NCBI GenBank assembly: GCA_035555315.1
Contig: DATMGU010000121.1
Span: 1 to 64,000, forward strand
Origin: DATMGU01 sp035555315
Lineage (GTDB): Bacteria; Pseudomonadota; Alphaproteobacteria; ATCC43930; CGMCC-115725
DNA: 64,000 nucleotides
Reading direction: 5' to 3'
The notes under the pieces were generated by a model. It was not told the DNA's origin. It searched no databases and saw only the letters and a program-made list of their open reading frames with translations. Below, one piece after another: positions 1 to 7,981 of the stretch. Each line of letters opens with the position of its first letter. Position 1 is the stretch's first letter. The translations under genes and the position numbers were made by a program.

Positions 1-312
1 GCCGATCCGACGCGGCGGGCGATGGTGGAGCGTCTGTCGCGGGGGCCGGTTTCGGTCAGCGATCTGGCGCGTCCGCTCGCCATGTCGCTGCCGGCGGTGA
101 TGCAGCATCTGGCGGTGCTCGAAAGCAGCGGCCTCGTCCGGTCGGAGAAGGTGGGGCGCGTGCGGACCTGCCGGATTGAACCCCAGGCGTTGAGCCTGGC
201 GGAAGGGTGGATCAACGCGCGCCGCGTCGAGTGGGAGCGAAGGCTCGATCGGTTGGGCGTCTATCTCAACGACTTGAAAAACAATGGAGGCGGCGATGGC
301 TCAGGCGAATGA
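1..312 (+). CDS. ArsR-family winged-helix transcriptional regulator, 5' end outside the window
   Basis: The reading frame is open from the first base and begins with residues ADPTRRAMVERL, which is the usual start region of ArsR/SmtB helix-turn-helix repressors, so the true start codon lies to the left of the window. The recognition helix region reads SLPAVMQHLAVLESSGLV, followed by a wing ending in RTCRIEP. No cysteine pair typical of metal sensors is visible apart from one Cys in the wing. The 3' end overlaps the start of the SRPBCC gene by 17 bases. ArsR plus SRPBCC pairs of this kind are common and usually autoregulated; the ligand is not known. Confidence 0.85.
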   Translation, partial: ADPTRRAMVERLSRGPVSVSDLARPLAMSLPAVMQHLAVLESSGLVRSEKVGRVRTCRIEPQALSLAEGWINARRVEWERRLDRLGVYLNDLKNNGGGDGSGE

Positions 313-1240
313 TACCAAGACCGGCAGAAAGCCCGAACCCCTGGTGATCTCCCGCATTTTCTCCGCGCCGCGCGCGCTGGTGTTCACGGCGTGGAGTACC
401 GCCGATCACATGCGCCGTTGGTTCTGCCCCGAGCATTTCACCGTCCCGCACGCGACCGTCGACTTCCGCGTAGGCGGGGTCTGCGAGATCTGCATGCGCG
501 CGCCGGACGGTCAGGAATTCCGGTCCAAGGGCCATTATATCGAGATCGTTCCCGCCGAGCGGTTGGTGTTCGCCACCGGCCTTGTCGGCGAGAACGATGC
601 GCCGCGCTTCACGGCCCTGACCACCGTGACGTTCGAGGATGCTGCCGGCGGCACACGCATGACCGTCCATCAGGCTTATGAGATCTTCGACGACAGCGCT
701 CTCGGCGCCATCGAGGGAGCGCCCGAGGGCTGGCGCACCACGCTCGACCGGCTGGAGCAGGAAGTGGCGCGCATCCAGTCCGTCGAAACCCGCTCCGTCG
801 TTCATGCGATCTTCACGCTGGAACGCACCTACGACGCGGCACCCGCCCAGGTGTTTCACGCCTTGACCGACAAGGCGGCCAAGGCTCGCTGGTTCGGGGG
901 CGGCGATGGCTATGTGGTGCTCGAACGCGCCATGGATGTCCGCCCGGGCGGCCGCGAGCGCGTGAAGGGCCGCTGGGCGAGCGGCACGGTCTCGACCTTC
1001 GACGCGGTCTATTACGACGTCGTACCGAATGCGCGGATCGTCTACGCCTATGAGATGAGCCTCGACGACCGGAAGATCTCCGTCTCCCTGGCTACCCTGG
1101 AACTGAATCCGGTGGGCGAGAAGACCCGGCTCGTGGTCACCGAACAAGGCGCGTTCCTCGACGGCTATGACGATGCCGGCTCCCGCGAACACGGTACCGG
1201 GTTCCTCCTGGATAGGCTGGGCGCCTCGCTTAAGGGCTAA
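296..1240 (+). CDS. SRPBCC (AHSA1-type) protein with two tandem domains
   Basis: About 314 residues made of two complete AHSA1/START-like beta-barrel domains. The first (roughly residues 15-160) contains RIFSAPRALVFTAW and an RRWF motif. The second (roughly 170-310) contains RTYDAAPAQVFHALTD and ARWFGGG. Family members normally have one domain of about 150 residues that binds a hydrophobic ligand. I chose the ATG at 296 because GGAGG lies 5 bases upstream; an ATG at 284 has no such site. The gene overlaps and is probably cotranslated with the ArsR regulator. Substrate or ligand cannot be told from the sequence. Confidence 0.8.
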   Translation: MAQANDTKTGRKPEPLVISRIFSAPRALVFTAWSTADHMRRWFCPEHFTVPHATVDFRVGGVCEICMRAPDGQEFRSKGHYIEIVPAERLVFATGLVGENDAPRFTALTTVTFEDAAGGTRMTVHQAYEIFDDSALGAIEGAPEGWRTTLDRLEQEVARIQSVETRSVVHAIFTLERTYDAAPAQVFHALTDKAAKARWFGGGDGYVVLERAMDVRPGGRERVKGRWASGTVSTFDAVYYDVVPNARIVYAYEMSLDDRKISVSLATLELNPVGEKTRLVVTEQGAFLDGYDDAGSREHGTGFLLDRLGASLKG

Positions 1241-1327
1241 ACGGTAGCTTGTCCTTCGGGATGGCAAGGCCGTTGGCTTTCGGTTGAACCACGCGATGCA
1301 ACAGGTCGAGAGCAGCGATGCCTGATC

Positions 1328-1512
1328 CTAAGGCTCCTCCAGATGCCGGCGCAGCATCAGCCGCAACTCGGCGAGGATGGTGTCGCGCATCGGGAGTCCC
1401 GCTTCGCCGATGAGGCTGATGGCGACCCGCATCAGGTGCAGGATGATGACCGCCAGCAGTTCCGGCCGGCCGGGCGGCAGGGTCGCCCGTTCCAGCAGAG
1501 CGGTGATCTCGT
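1328..1512 (-). pseudogene. Orphan 3' end of a tetR-type gene, near-copy of the end of the tetR at 2307-2924
   Basis: The bases from 1328 match the last part of the downstream tetR gene starting exactly at its stop codon. By eye about 90% or more of about 180 positions agree, with the first 50 or so identical. Read on the minus strand it is still an open frame ending LRLMLRRHLEEP, with a 6-base in-frame deletion relative to the full gene. The similarity stops near 1512 and there is no start or DNA-binding domain, so it is a remnant. Because the changes keep the frame, it looks like the end of a homologous gene brought in by recombination, not a decayed local duplicate. Confidence 0.8.
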
Positions 1513-1550
1513 TATCGTCCCGGCCTCTTACAGCATCGGCACGTCAGGTT

Positions 1551-1594
1551 TATGGTGTTGTTGGCAATAAGTATTTATGGTATAAGTCACCATA
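1551..1594 (+). promoter_or_regulatory. Putative promoter and repeated TATGGT operator of the toxin-antitoxin pair
   Basis: TTGTTG at 1558-1563 and TATAAG at 1581-1586 are 17 bases apart, a reasonable sigma-70 promoter. TATGGT occurs at 1551 and 1576 and its inverse ACCATA at 1589, so the promoter is bracketed by three half-sites. This is the arrangement expected for an autoregulated operon, but the binding protein is inferred. Confidence 0.45.
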
Positions 1595-1609
1595 GCGAAA
1601 TGGTTAAAT

Positions 1610-1896
1610 TTGAAGGCAAACCTCAGGTTTCACCGGCGCCGTCATTATGATGACGGCTCCATTCTGGAGATGACAATCTGGGAGGTGCCGATACCAGTTC
1701 TCGGGTCCGCGCATCGGCTGAAATACTCTCTGTTCTTCGGTCGGCCTGGCACAGGATCGTCGGTTGCGACAACGAGCGGGGCAAGGGCGATCACAAGCAT
1801 ATCCGCGACGTTGAACACGGCTATGTCTTCTCGACGGTCGAGCAGTTGATCGAGGACTTCTTCGCGGATGTGGTAGCGGCAGGAGGGCAGTTATGA
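1610..1896 (+). pseudogene. DUF6516-type toxin-like gene broken by a one-base frameshift
   Basis: The first part (TTG at 1610, MKANLRFHRRRHYDDGSILE) and the second part (IVGCDNERGKGDHKH, from about 1753 to the stop at 1894-1896) together match the layout I recall for DUF6516 proteins, small putative toxins paired with an HTH antitoxin. They are in different frames: one base is missing around 1748-1753, where a sequence like GGCCACAGG reads GGCACAGG. The second part ends with a 4-base overlap (ATGA) with the antitoxin gene. Unless the missing base is a sequencing error, the protein is truncated and inactive. The TTG start lacks a clear ribosome-binding site, so the real start is uncertain. Confidence 0.65.
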
Positions 1897-2240
1897 ACGA
1901 GATTAAGGTGACGGTAGGCGGGTCCGCACGCGAGGATGCCGCTGCTTTCATCGACGCGTGGCATCGCATCGAGGCGGGCGAGGCGGTTGACGAACACCGC
2001 TTGTCGTTCCAATCGCTCGAGGGGCTGATGGCGGTTCTGACGACGAAGCGGTTCGAGATCTTGAGGGACGTTCACCGGATGCCGGCGCCGAGCGTCGCGG
2101 CGCTCGCAAAGCGGCTGCATCGCAACTATCGGAACGTCTATGACGACGTCAGTGCCCTAACCAGGGCTGGGTTGCTCAGCCGCAGCGGGACCCAGGTCAA
2201 GACCGAGTACGACGTGATCGAAGCGCGCATGGCGCTCTGA
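1893..2240 (+). CDS. HTH antitoxin-like DNA-binding protein (HVO_A0114-type)
   Basis: 115 residues. The C-terminal half (about 55-105) is a winged helix with SVAALAKRLHRNYRNVYDDV followed by SALTRAGLLS, very like the HTH proteins that partner DUF6516 genes. The N-terminal half contains an FQSLEGLMAVLT segment. The ATG overlaps the toxin stop by 4 bases, so the two were made as a unit. It is intact although its partner is frameshifted, which would be expected if loss of the antitoxin were selected against. A role as antitoxin and autorepressor is inferred from family and context. Confidence 0.7.
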   Translation: MNEIKVTVGGSAREDAAAFIDAWHRIEAGEAVDEHRLSFQSLEGLMAVLTTKRFEILRDVHRMPAPSVAALAKRLHRNYRNVYDDVSALTRAGLLSRSGTQVKTEYDVIEARMAL

Positions 2241-2271
2241 GCGGTATGGAAGATCGGGACCATCCGTCACG

Positions 2272-2285
2272 CAAATGAGCATTTG
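2272..2285. repeat. Perfect 14-base palindrome between the antitoxin gene and tetR
   Basis: CAAATG, AG, CATTTG form a perfect inverted repeat in the 66-base gap between two convergent genes. It may be a short terminator hairpin or part of a cassette boundary. There is no run of T on either side, so termination is only a guess. Confidence 0.35.
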
Positions 2286-2306
2286 AGCCGCACGGACGAT
2301 CGACCG

Positions 2307-2924
2307 CTAAGGCTCCTCCAGATGCCGGCGCAGCATCAGCCGCAACTCGGCGAGGATGGTGCCGCGCATCGGGAGTTCCGCTTCGCCGGTGAGGCCGATG
2401 GCGGCCCGCATCAGGTGCAGGATGATGACCGCCATCAGTTCCGGCCTGCCGGGCGGTAGGGACGGGGTCGCCCGGGCGAGCAGAGCGGCGATCTGGCCGC
2501 GCCGCTTGACGCGCATGGCCTGCTTCCAGCCATCCTCGCCGCGCAGATCGCTCAGCACGGCATAGACCGGGTGCGCCGCCAGGAAATCCGACAGGACGCC
2601 GAACAGCGCCTCCGCCAGATCGGCGGCACTGCCGCCCGGCACTTGGTCGCGCAGTGCGTCGAGTTGCCGAGTCAACGCCTCCGCCAGATCGGCTTGCAGC
2701 GCCCTGGCGAGCAATTCCTTGGTCGGAAAGAACAGATAGAGCGAGCCGATCGACCCGCCGGCGCGGGCGGCGATCTCGGTCATCGTCGCGGCATCGTAGC
2801 CCTTCTCGGTGAACACCGCGGTGGCGGCGGTCAGCAGGGTCGTCACCCGTTCCCGACCCCGCCGCCGCTGCGGCGCGCGGGGTATCACGATCGTATCGCT
2901 TGCGTTTTCTGAGGACATCTTCAT
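2307..2924 (-). CDS. TetR-family transcriptional repressor
   Basis: 205 residues. The N-terminal DNA-binding domain (about 25-75) shows the family pattern TLLTAATAVFTEKGYDAATM, then TEIAARAGGSIGSLYLFFPT, with helix 3 as recognition helix. The rest is a ligand-binding helical domain resembling TetR_C regulators of drug efflux. It is transcribed away from the MFS exporter gene with about 160 bases between the start codons, the usual arrangement for a repressor of the neighbouring pump. The ligand is not known. Its last ~60 codons are duplicated at 1328-1512. Confidence 0.85.
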   Translation of the reverse strand: MKMSSENASDTIVIPRAPQRRRGRERVTTLLTAATAVFTEKGYDAATMTEIAARAGGSIGSLYLFFPTKELLARALQADLAEALTRQLDALRDQVPGGSAADLAEALFGVLSDFLAAHPVYAVLSDLRGEDGWKQAMRVKRRGQIAALLARATPSLPPGRPELMAVIILHLMRAAIGLTGEAELPMRGTILAELRLMLRRHLEEP

Positions 2925-2941
2925 ATTTGAAACCTGAAACT

Positions 2942-2980
2942 ACCCTCATATAAAGCGCAAGCCACCCTCAGATAAAGCGC
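2942..2980. promoter_or_regulatory. Direct repeat in the tetR/MFS intergenic region, candidate TetR operator
   Basis: ACCCTCATATAAAGCGC at 2942-2958 is repeated with one change as ACCCTCAGATAAAGCGC at 2964-2980, a 22-base period, so the two copies lie two helical turns apart on one face of the DNA. They sit just upstream of tetR and between the divergent genes. Binding by the adjacent TetR protein is inferred; many TetR operators are inverted, not direct, repeats. Confidence 0.5.
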
Positions 2981-3082
2981 GGGGTTCGAAAAGTCACCGT
3001 CGGGGGGCCTGGGAGGACCGGCCGATGGCCCGGCTGCTGTGGGGTGCCCGCCATGAGGCGCTCCCGTTGGAGAGACCGATCG

Positions 3083-4801
3083 ATGAGCACCGCGACATCC
3101 CCGAGCGCCAACCACGGCGATAAATGGGTCGTCCTCAGCAACACGACCCTGGGCATGCTGGCCGCGACGATGAACAGTTCGATCCTGCTGATCAGCCTGC
3201 CGGCGGTGTTTCGCGGGATCGGCCTGAAGGCGCTCGATCCCGGCAACATCAATTATCTGCTCTGGGCGATCATCGGCTACATGATCGCGACCGCCGTGCT
3301 GGTCGTCGCCTTCGGCCGGCTGGGCGACCAGTTCGGTCGGGCCAAGATGTATAATCTGGGCTTCGCGATCTTCACCGCCGCTTCGGTCGGTCTCAGCCTG
3401 CTGCCTGGCCAAGGCGAGGCGGCGGCGCTCTATCTGATCGTCATCCGCATCGTTCAAGGCGTCGGCGGTGCGTTGATCATGGCCAATTCGACGGCGCTGC
3501 TGACCGACGCGTTCCCGGCGGATCAGCGGGGGTTCGCGCTCGGCATCAATGTGGTCGCGGCGATCGCCGGCCAATTCCTCGGCTTGCTGATCGGTGGACT
3601 GCTCGCCGATACCAATTGGCGGCTGGTCTTCTGGATCAACGTGCCGTTCGGCCTGATCGGGACGATCTGGGGCTATTGGAAGCTGCGCGACGCGCGCAGC
3701 AAGGTCAGCCACAAGATCGATTGGGCGGGCAACATCACCTTCGGCGTCGGCCTCATCCTGATCCTGACGGCGATCACCTATGGCATCCAGCCCTATCGCG
3801 ACCAGACCATGTCCTGGACCAGCCCCCAGGTGCTCGGCCTGTTCGTCGTCGGCTTCGCGGCGCTGGCGGCGTTCGTCGTGATCGAGCAGCGGGTCAAGCA
3901 GCCGATGCTCGACTTCCGGCTGTTCCGCCTGCCGGCCTTCGCCTATGGCAACCTCGCCAACCTGCTGTCCTCGGTCGCCCGGGGCGGGCTGCAATTCATG
4001 CTGATCATCTGGCTGCAGGGTATCTGGCTGCCGCTGCACGGCTATTCCTTCGAGGAGACGCCGCTCTGGTCGGCCATCTTCATGTTGCCGCTGACCCTTG
4101 GCTTCCTGGTTGCCGGTCCGATCTCCGGGTATTTCTCCGATCATCTCGGCGCACGGCCCTTCGCCATCGGCGGCATGCTGATCGGGGCCGCGTCGTTCGC
4201 CGCCTTGATGGCGCTGCCCGCGGATTTCTCCTACACGCTGTTCGCGGCCCTGATCTTTCTGAACGGCCTCGGCTCCGGCTTGTTCGTGGCGCCCAACGCC
4301 ACCCAGGTCATGAACGCCGTGCCGCCGCGTGAACGCGGCCAGGCCTCGGGCATGCGGGCGACCATGACGAATGTCGGGCAGGTGCTGTCGATCGGCGTGT
4401 TCTTCAGCCTGATGCTGGTCGGCCTGGCCGCCACGTTGCCGCAATCGATGGAGGCCGGCCTATTGGCCCAGCAAGTGCCGGCGGCGGTGGCCCATCAGGT
4501 CGCCGGCGCGCCGCCGGTGGCCAGCCTGTTCGCGGCCTTTCTAGGCTACAACCCGATGGGCGAGCTGATCCCGGTCACGGTGCTCCAGTCATTGCCGCCG
4601 GCGAGCGTGGCGACGCTGACCGGCAAGGCGTTCTTCCCCGGCCTGATGTCGGGGCCGTTCATCCTGGGGCTGAAATTCGCCTTCACCTTCTCGATGATCC
4701 TCTATTTGCTGTCGGCGGTCGCCTCCTGGCTCGGCGGGCGACCGGCGGCGGCCGAACCTGCCTTCGGCAAGGGGGAGGCGACGGCCGAGGCGGGCGAATA
4801 G
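3083..4801 (+). CDS. MFS transporter, DHA2-type drug:proton antiporter family
   Basis: About 572 residues with 14 predicted membrane segments, as in the DHA2 (EmrB/QacA) family. Visible motifs include GRLGDQFGRAKMYN (motif A, after helix 2), RIVQGVGGALIMANST (helix 4) and GLLIGGLLADTNWRLVFWIN (motif C region of helix 5). I chose the ATG at 3083 (MSTATSP) with GGAGAG 8 bases upstream; an ATG in the same frame at 3044 would add an Arg-rich, non-hydrophobic extension. Divergent from tetR, so probably repressed by it and induced by a toxic compound. Substrate unknown. Confidence 0.9.
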   Translation: MSTATSPSANHGDKWVVLSNTTLGMLAATMNSSILLISLPAVFRGIGLKALDPGNINYLLWAIIGYMIATAVLVVAFGRLGDQFGRAKMYNLGFAIFTAASVGLSLLPGQGEAAALYLIVIRIVQGVGGALIMANSTALLTDAFPADQRGFALGINVVAAIAGQFLGLLIGGLLADTNWRLVFWINVPFGLIGTIWGYWKLRDARSKVSHKIDWAGNITFGVGLILILTAITYGIQPYRDQTMSWTSPQVLGLFVVGFAALAAFVVIEQRVKQPMLDFRLFRLPAFAYGNLANLLSSVARGGLQFMLIIWLQGIWLPLHGYSFEETPLWSAIFMLPLTLGFLVAGPISGYFSDHLGARPFAIGGMLIGAASFAALMALPADFSYTLFAALIFLNGLGSGLFVAPNATQVMNAVPPRERGQASGMRATMTNVGQVLSIGVFFSLMLVGLAATLPQSMEAGLLAQQVPAAVAHQVAGAPPVASLFAAFLGYNPMGELIPVTVLQSLPPASVATLTGKAFFPGLMSGPFILGLKFAFTFSMILYLLSAVASWLGGRPAAAEPAFGKGEATAEAGE

Positions 4802-4886
4802 CGGCGGTTCCGCCGCAATCTAAGGTTGGTGAGGCGCCCAGGTTCCGCTAGTCTCTGGTGATCCGTGGGATCGCCAGGGGGGGCCG

Positions 4887-7115
4887 ATGGTCGAGGACCT
4901 GATCGGGAAGCGCCGGGCGGCATGGCCGATCGCCCTGCGATGGCCGCGCTCGACCGGCGGTGCCATCGCCGCGGCCTTCGTCGAGGAGCGCGAGCGCTGG
5001 ATCCTGTGGCTGCCGGTCGTCTTCGGCCTCGGCATCATGGTCTATTTCGCCCTGCTGATCGAGCCGCCGATCTGGCTCGGCGGGGTGGTGGCGGCGCTTG
5101 GCTTGGCCGGTGCCTGGGTGCTGCGCGGCCGGCCGGTCCTGGCCGCCGTGCTGTTGCTGACCGGCATCGCCGCCGCCGGCTTCGGCATCGCCCAATTCAA
5201 GACCTGGCGGGTGACGGCACCGGTTCTGCAACGCCAGACGGGCCCCGGTCGGGTGGCCGGCCGGATCGTCGATCTGGATACGCTGGTCGACGGCACCCGG
5301 ATCGTGCTGGAACCGACGGAGATCCAGCGGCTGGATCCGGCGGCCCTGCCGCGCCGGGTGCGCGTGCATCTGCGGCCGGGTGCGGGTCCGTTGGCGATCG
5401 GCGATCGGGTCGAGGTGACCGCGACGCTGTTCCCGCCACCGGCGCCGGCGCTGCCCGGCGGGTTCGATTTCCAGCGCCAGGCGTTCTTCGCGCAGCTCGG
5501 CGGGGTCGGCTACGCGGTCGGCATGCCGCGCGTCCTTCCCGCGTCGGAGGGTGGATCAGCCTCGCCCGGTTTCTGGATCAACCGGTTGCGCGCCGCCATG
5601 ACCGAACGATTGGAGGCGGCGCTGCCCGGCGATGCCGGCGGTATCGCGGCCGCGCTGATCACCGGAGAGCGCGGCGCCATACCCGCCGCCGTCAACCAGG
5701 ATTTCCGGGATTCCGGCCTCGCCCATATCCTGGTGATCGCCGGGTTGCACATGACCTTGGTGACCGGCATCGCCTTTTTCGGCATCCGCGCCGGCCTGGC
5801 GCTGATCCCCTGGGTGGCGTTGCGCTTTCCGCTCAAGAAAGCCGCCGCCGCGGCGGCCTTGGCGGTGGCGTGCTTCTACCTGTTGATCTCGGGCGCCTCG
5901 GTCCCGGCGGAGCGCGCCTTCGTGATGTGCGCGTTGGGACTGGTCGCGATCCTGATCGACCGGCTGCATATCTCGCTGTTCGGTGTCGCCTGGGCGGCCT
6001 GGGCGGTGCTGCTGGTCAGTCCCGAGGCGCTGGTCGGCGTCGGCTTTCAGATGTCGTTCGCCGCGGTCGTGGCCCTGATCGCATTCTACGAGACCTATGG
6101 GCGGCGGCTCGCCGGCCTACGGCAAGGCGCGGGGCCGATCGGGCGCCTCCTGCTCTATGTCGCCGGTGTCTCCACGACCACGGTGATCGCCACGCTCGGC
6201 ACGGCGGCCTTCGCGATCTATCACTTCAACCGGTTTTCGTTGTTCTCGATCCTGGCGAATGTGGTGGCGGTGCCGATCAGCGGTTTCTGGGTGATGCCTT
6301 GGGGCATGATCGGCTGCGCGCTGATGCCGTTCGGTCTCGAAGCCTGGGGCCTGGCACCGATGCGCTGGGGCATCGCGCTGGTCGTCTGGATCGCCCATTG
6401 GACCGCCGGCTTGCCCAGCGCTGTCCTGCAAGTGCCGGCGATGCCGATCGGCGGCTTGATCGCCATCGCCCTTGGCGGGTTGTGGCTGTCGATCTGGCGG
6501 CAGTCCTGGCGTCGCTGGGGCTTTGTGCCGATCGGCCTGGGGATGGCCTCCATGGCGCTGACCCAGCCGCCCGATCTGCTGATCGCCGGCGACGGCAAGC
6601 TGATCGCCGTGCGCGGTGCCTCGGGCGGTTATCTGGTTTCCGACATGAAGGCCGACCGGATCGTCCGTGAGGCCTGGGCGCAGCGCGCCTTGGGCGTGCC
6701 GAACCAGCCATGGCCTAGTCCTTCCGCACCGGCTGGCCCTTCCGTATCAACCGGCCCGTCCGGCGACGCCGCCGATCCCGACCTCCGCTGCGACGAGATC
6801 GGCTGCGTCTATCGCCATGCCGGCCATGTCGTGGCCTTGCCGCTGAGCGCGGCGGCGTTGGCGGAGGATTGCCGGAGCGCCGATCTGGTGGTGACGGCGC
6901 TCGCGGTGCGCGCGCCGTGCCGGGGACAGGCCACGGTGATCGACCGCTGGGATGCCTGGCGTTATGGCACGCATGCGGTCTGGCTGGGCCGGACGATCAC
7001 CATCCAGACGGCGGACGAACTGCGCGGCACGCGCCCCTGGGTGCCGCGGCGGCCGGAAAAATGGCCGGATTCCTCGCCTAACCCAGCTTCCCCGGCCAAC
7101 CCGGCTGCTCAGTAG
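4887..7115 (+). CDS. comEC: ComEC/Rec2-family inner-membrane protein
   Basis: 742 residues: N-terminal helices and a DUF4131 domain (about 40-210), a multi-spanning Competence domain (about 240-530, with ITGERGAIPAAVNQDFRDSG and LAHILVIAGLHM), and a C-terminal region of about 200 residues. The family forms the channel that takes single-stranded DNA across the inner membrane. The C-terminal part corresponds in place to the metallo-beta-lactamase-like domain, but I see no HxHxDH metal motif there, as in other alphaproteobacterial members I know. Its 3' end overlaps lexA by 7 bases, tail to tail, leaving no room for a separate terminator. Confidence 0.88.
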   Translation: MVEDLIGKRRAAWPIALRWPRSTGGAIAAAFVEERERWILWLPVVFGLGIMVYFALLIEPPIWLGGVVAALGLAGAWVLRGRPVLAAVLLLTGIAAAGFGIAQFKTWRVTAPVLQRQTGPGRVAGRIVDLDTLVDGTRIVLEPTEIQRLDPAALPRRVRVHLRPGAGPLAIGDRVEVTATLFPPPAPALPGGFDFQRQAFFAQLGGVGYAVGMPRVLPASEGGSASPGFWINRLRAAMTERLEAALPGDAGGIAAALITGERGAIPAAVNQDFRDSGLAHILVIAGLHMTLVTGIAFFGIRAGLALIPWVALRFPLKKAAAAAALAVACFYLLISGASVPAERAFVMCALGLVAILIDRLHISLFGVAWAAWAVLLVSPEALVGVGFQMSFAAVVALIAFYETYGRRLAGLRQGAGPIGRLLLYVAGVSTTTVIATLGTAAFAIYHFNRFSLFSILANVVAVPISGFWVMPWGMIGCALMPFGLEAWGLAPMRWGIALVVWIAHWTAGLPSAVLQVPAMPIGGLIAIALGGLWLSIWRQSWRRWGFVPIGLGMASMALTQPPDLLIAGDGKLIAVRGASGGYLVSDMKADRIVREAWAQRALGVPNQPWPSPSAPAGPSVSTGPSGDAADPDLRCDEIGCVYRHAGHVVALPLSAAALAEDCRSADLVVTALAVRAPCRGQATVIDRWDAWRYGTHAVWLGRTITIQTADELRGTRPWVPRRPEKWPDSSPNPASPANPAAQ

Positions 7116-7870
7116 CGACGGATCAGCCCGACCAGCCGTCCCTGCACCTTGACCCGGTCGGGCCCGAAGATGCGGGTCTCATACGCCTTGTTGGCCGGCT
7201 CCAGCGCGATCGAGGCACCCTTGCGGCGGATACGCTTCAGCGTCACCTCGTTCTCGTCGACCAGGGCCACGACGATGGCGCCGTTCTCGGCGGTGTCGCA
7301 GCGTTCGATGATCACCGTATCGCCATCGAACACGCCGGCATCCAGCATGCTGTCGCCGGAGACCTCCAGCGCGTAATGCTCCAGTGCGCTTTTGAGCAGG
7401 CTGGCCGGTACGCCGACCATGTTGCTTTGGTCCCGCAGGGCCTCGATCGGCGTGCCGGCGGCGATCTTGCCGTAGAGCGGTAGTTGCACCGCTTCGGCCT
7501 CGGCGGCGATCGACGCGCCGGGCAGCGCATTGGCGAAATCGCCGCGAATCACCGTGGGCGAGAAGCGGTTGCGATCGCCCGCCTTGGAATTGGCCCCGGC
7601 CGGACCGGAGGTCGGGCTGGTCGGCGCCGGATCCGCCGGCGGACGCGGTGCGCTGCCATCCGGCGAGCGGATCACTTCGAGCGCCCGGGCGCGATGCGCC
7701 AGACGCCGGATGAAGCCGCGTTCCTCCAACCCGCTGATCAACCGATGAATGCCCGACTTCGAGCGCAGATTCAGCGCATCCTTCATCTCCTCGAAGGATG
7801 GCGAGACACCGCTTTCACCCAGCCTGTGCTGAATGAAAAGCAGAAGCTCGTGCTGTTTCTTAGTAAGCAT
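7109..7870 (-). CDS. lexA: LexA, SOS-response repressor and self-cleaving protease
   Basis: 253 residues. N-terminal winged helix (1-70, LTKKQHELLLFIQHRL and GIHRLISGLEERGF), a linker, then the S24 peptidase fold. The Ala138-Gly139 cleavage bond, the catalytic Ser174 (in SGDSML) and Lys212 (in VTLKRI) are all present, so the protein should be cleaved upon RecA activation. The linker (about 70-120) is long and rich in Pro, Ala and Ser, making the protein larger than the about 200 residues of E. coli. Two SOS boxes lie in its upstream region, indicating autoregulation. Confidence 0.97.
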   Translation of the reverse strand: MLTKKQHELLLFIQHRLGESGVSPSFEEMKDALNLRSKSGIHRLISGLEERGFIRRLAHRARALEVIRSPDGSAPRPPADPAPTSPTSGPAGANSKAGDRNRFSPTVIRGDFANALPGASIAAEAEAVQLPLYGKIAAGTPIEALRDQSNMVGVPASLLKSALEHYALEVSGDSMLDAGVFDGDTVIIERCDTAENGAIVVALVDENEVTLKRIRRKGASIALEPANKAYETRIFGPDRVKVQGRLVGLIRRY

Positions 7871-7942
7871 GGCCGCACCTCTTTCGCTGATCTCGACCGG
7901 TTCCCGATCGGGTGGATCCCTGATAAGGCGATCATCACCTTA

Positions 7943-7957
7943 GAACAAAACAAAAAC
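7943..7957 (-). promoter_or_regulatory. LexA box (one mismatch) upstream of lexA
   Basis: On the lexA strand this reads GTTT-N7-GTTC; the alphaproteobacterial SOS consensus is GTTC-N7-GTTC. It lies about 73 bases upstream of the lexA start codon and likely contributes to autorepression. Confidence 0.6.
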
Positions 7958-7966
7958 ACGTAAGAT

Positions 7967-7981
7967 GTTCTAGTTTGGTTC
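7967..7981 (+). promoter_or_regulatory. Perfect GTTC-N7-GTTC LexA box
   Basis: GTTC, 7 bases (TAGTTTG), GTTC: an exact match to the alphaproteobacterial LexA site, on the plus strand, 10 bases beyond the imperfect box. Together they suggest a dimer pair controlling lexA. Confidence 0.8.

Noticed and set aside
1740..1760. Programmed frameshift in the DUF6516-type gene
   Set aside because: No slippery heptamer or following hairpin; a plain one-base loss explains it.
2975..2995. GGTTCGAA as a tRNA T-loop
   Set aside because: No acceptor, D or anticodon stems can be folded around it. No tRNA, rRNA or CRISPR array was seen anywhere in the window.
2921..4444. 507-codon minus-strand frame opposite the MFS exporter
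   Set aside because: Highly charged His/Asp/Arg/Gln-rich composition with no domain; it is the third-position shadow of a clear 14-helix transporter.
4865..6670. 601-codon plus-strand frame overlapping comEC
   Set aside because: Arg/Gly/Asp-rich, no motif, out of frame with a well-supported ComEC.
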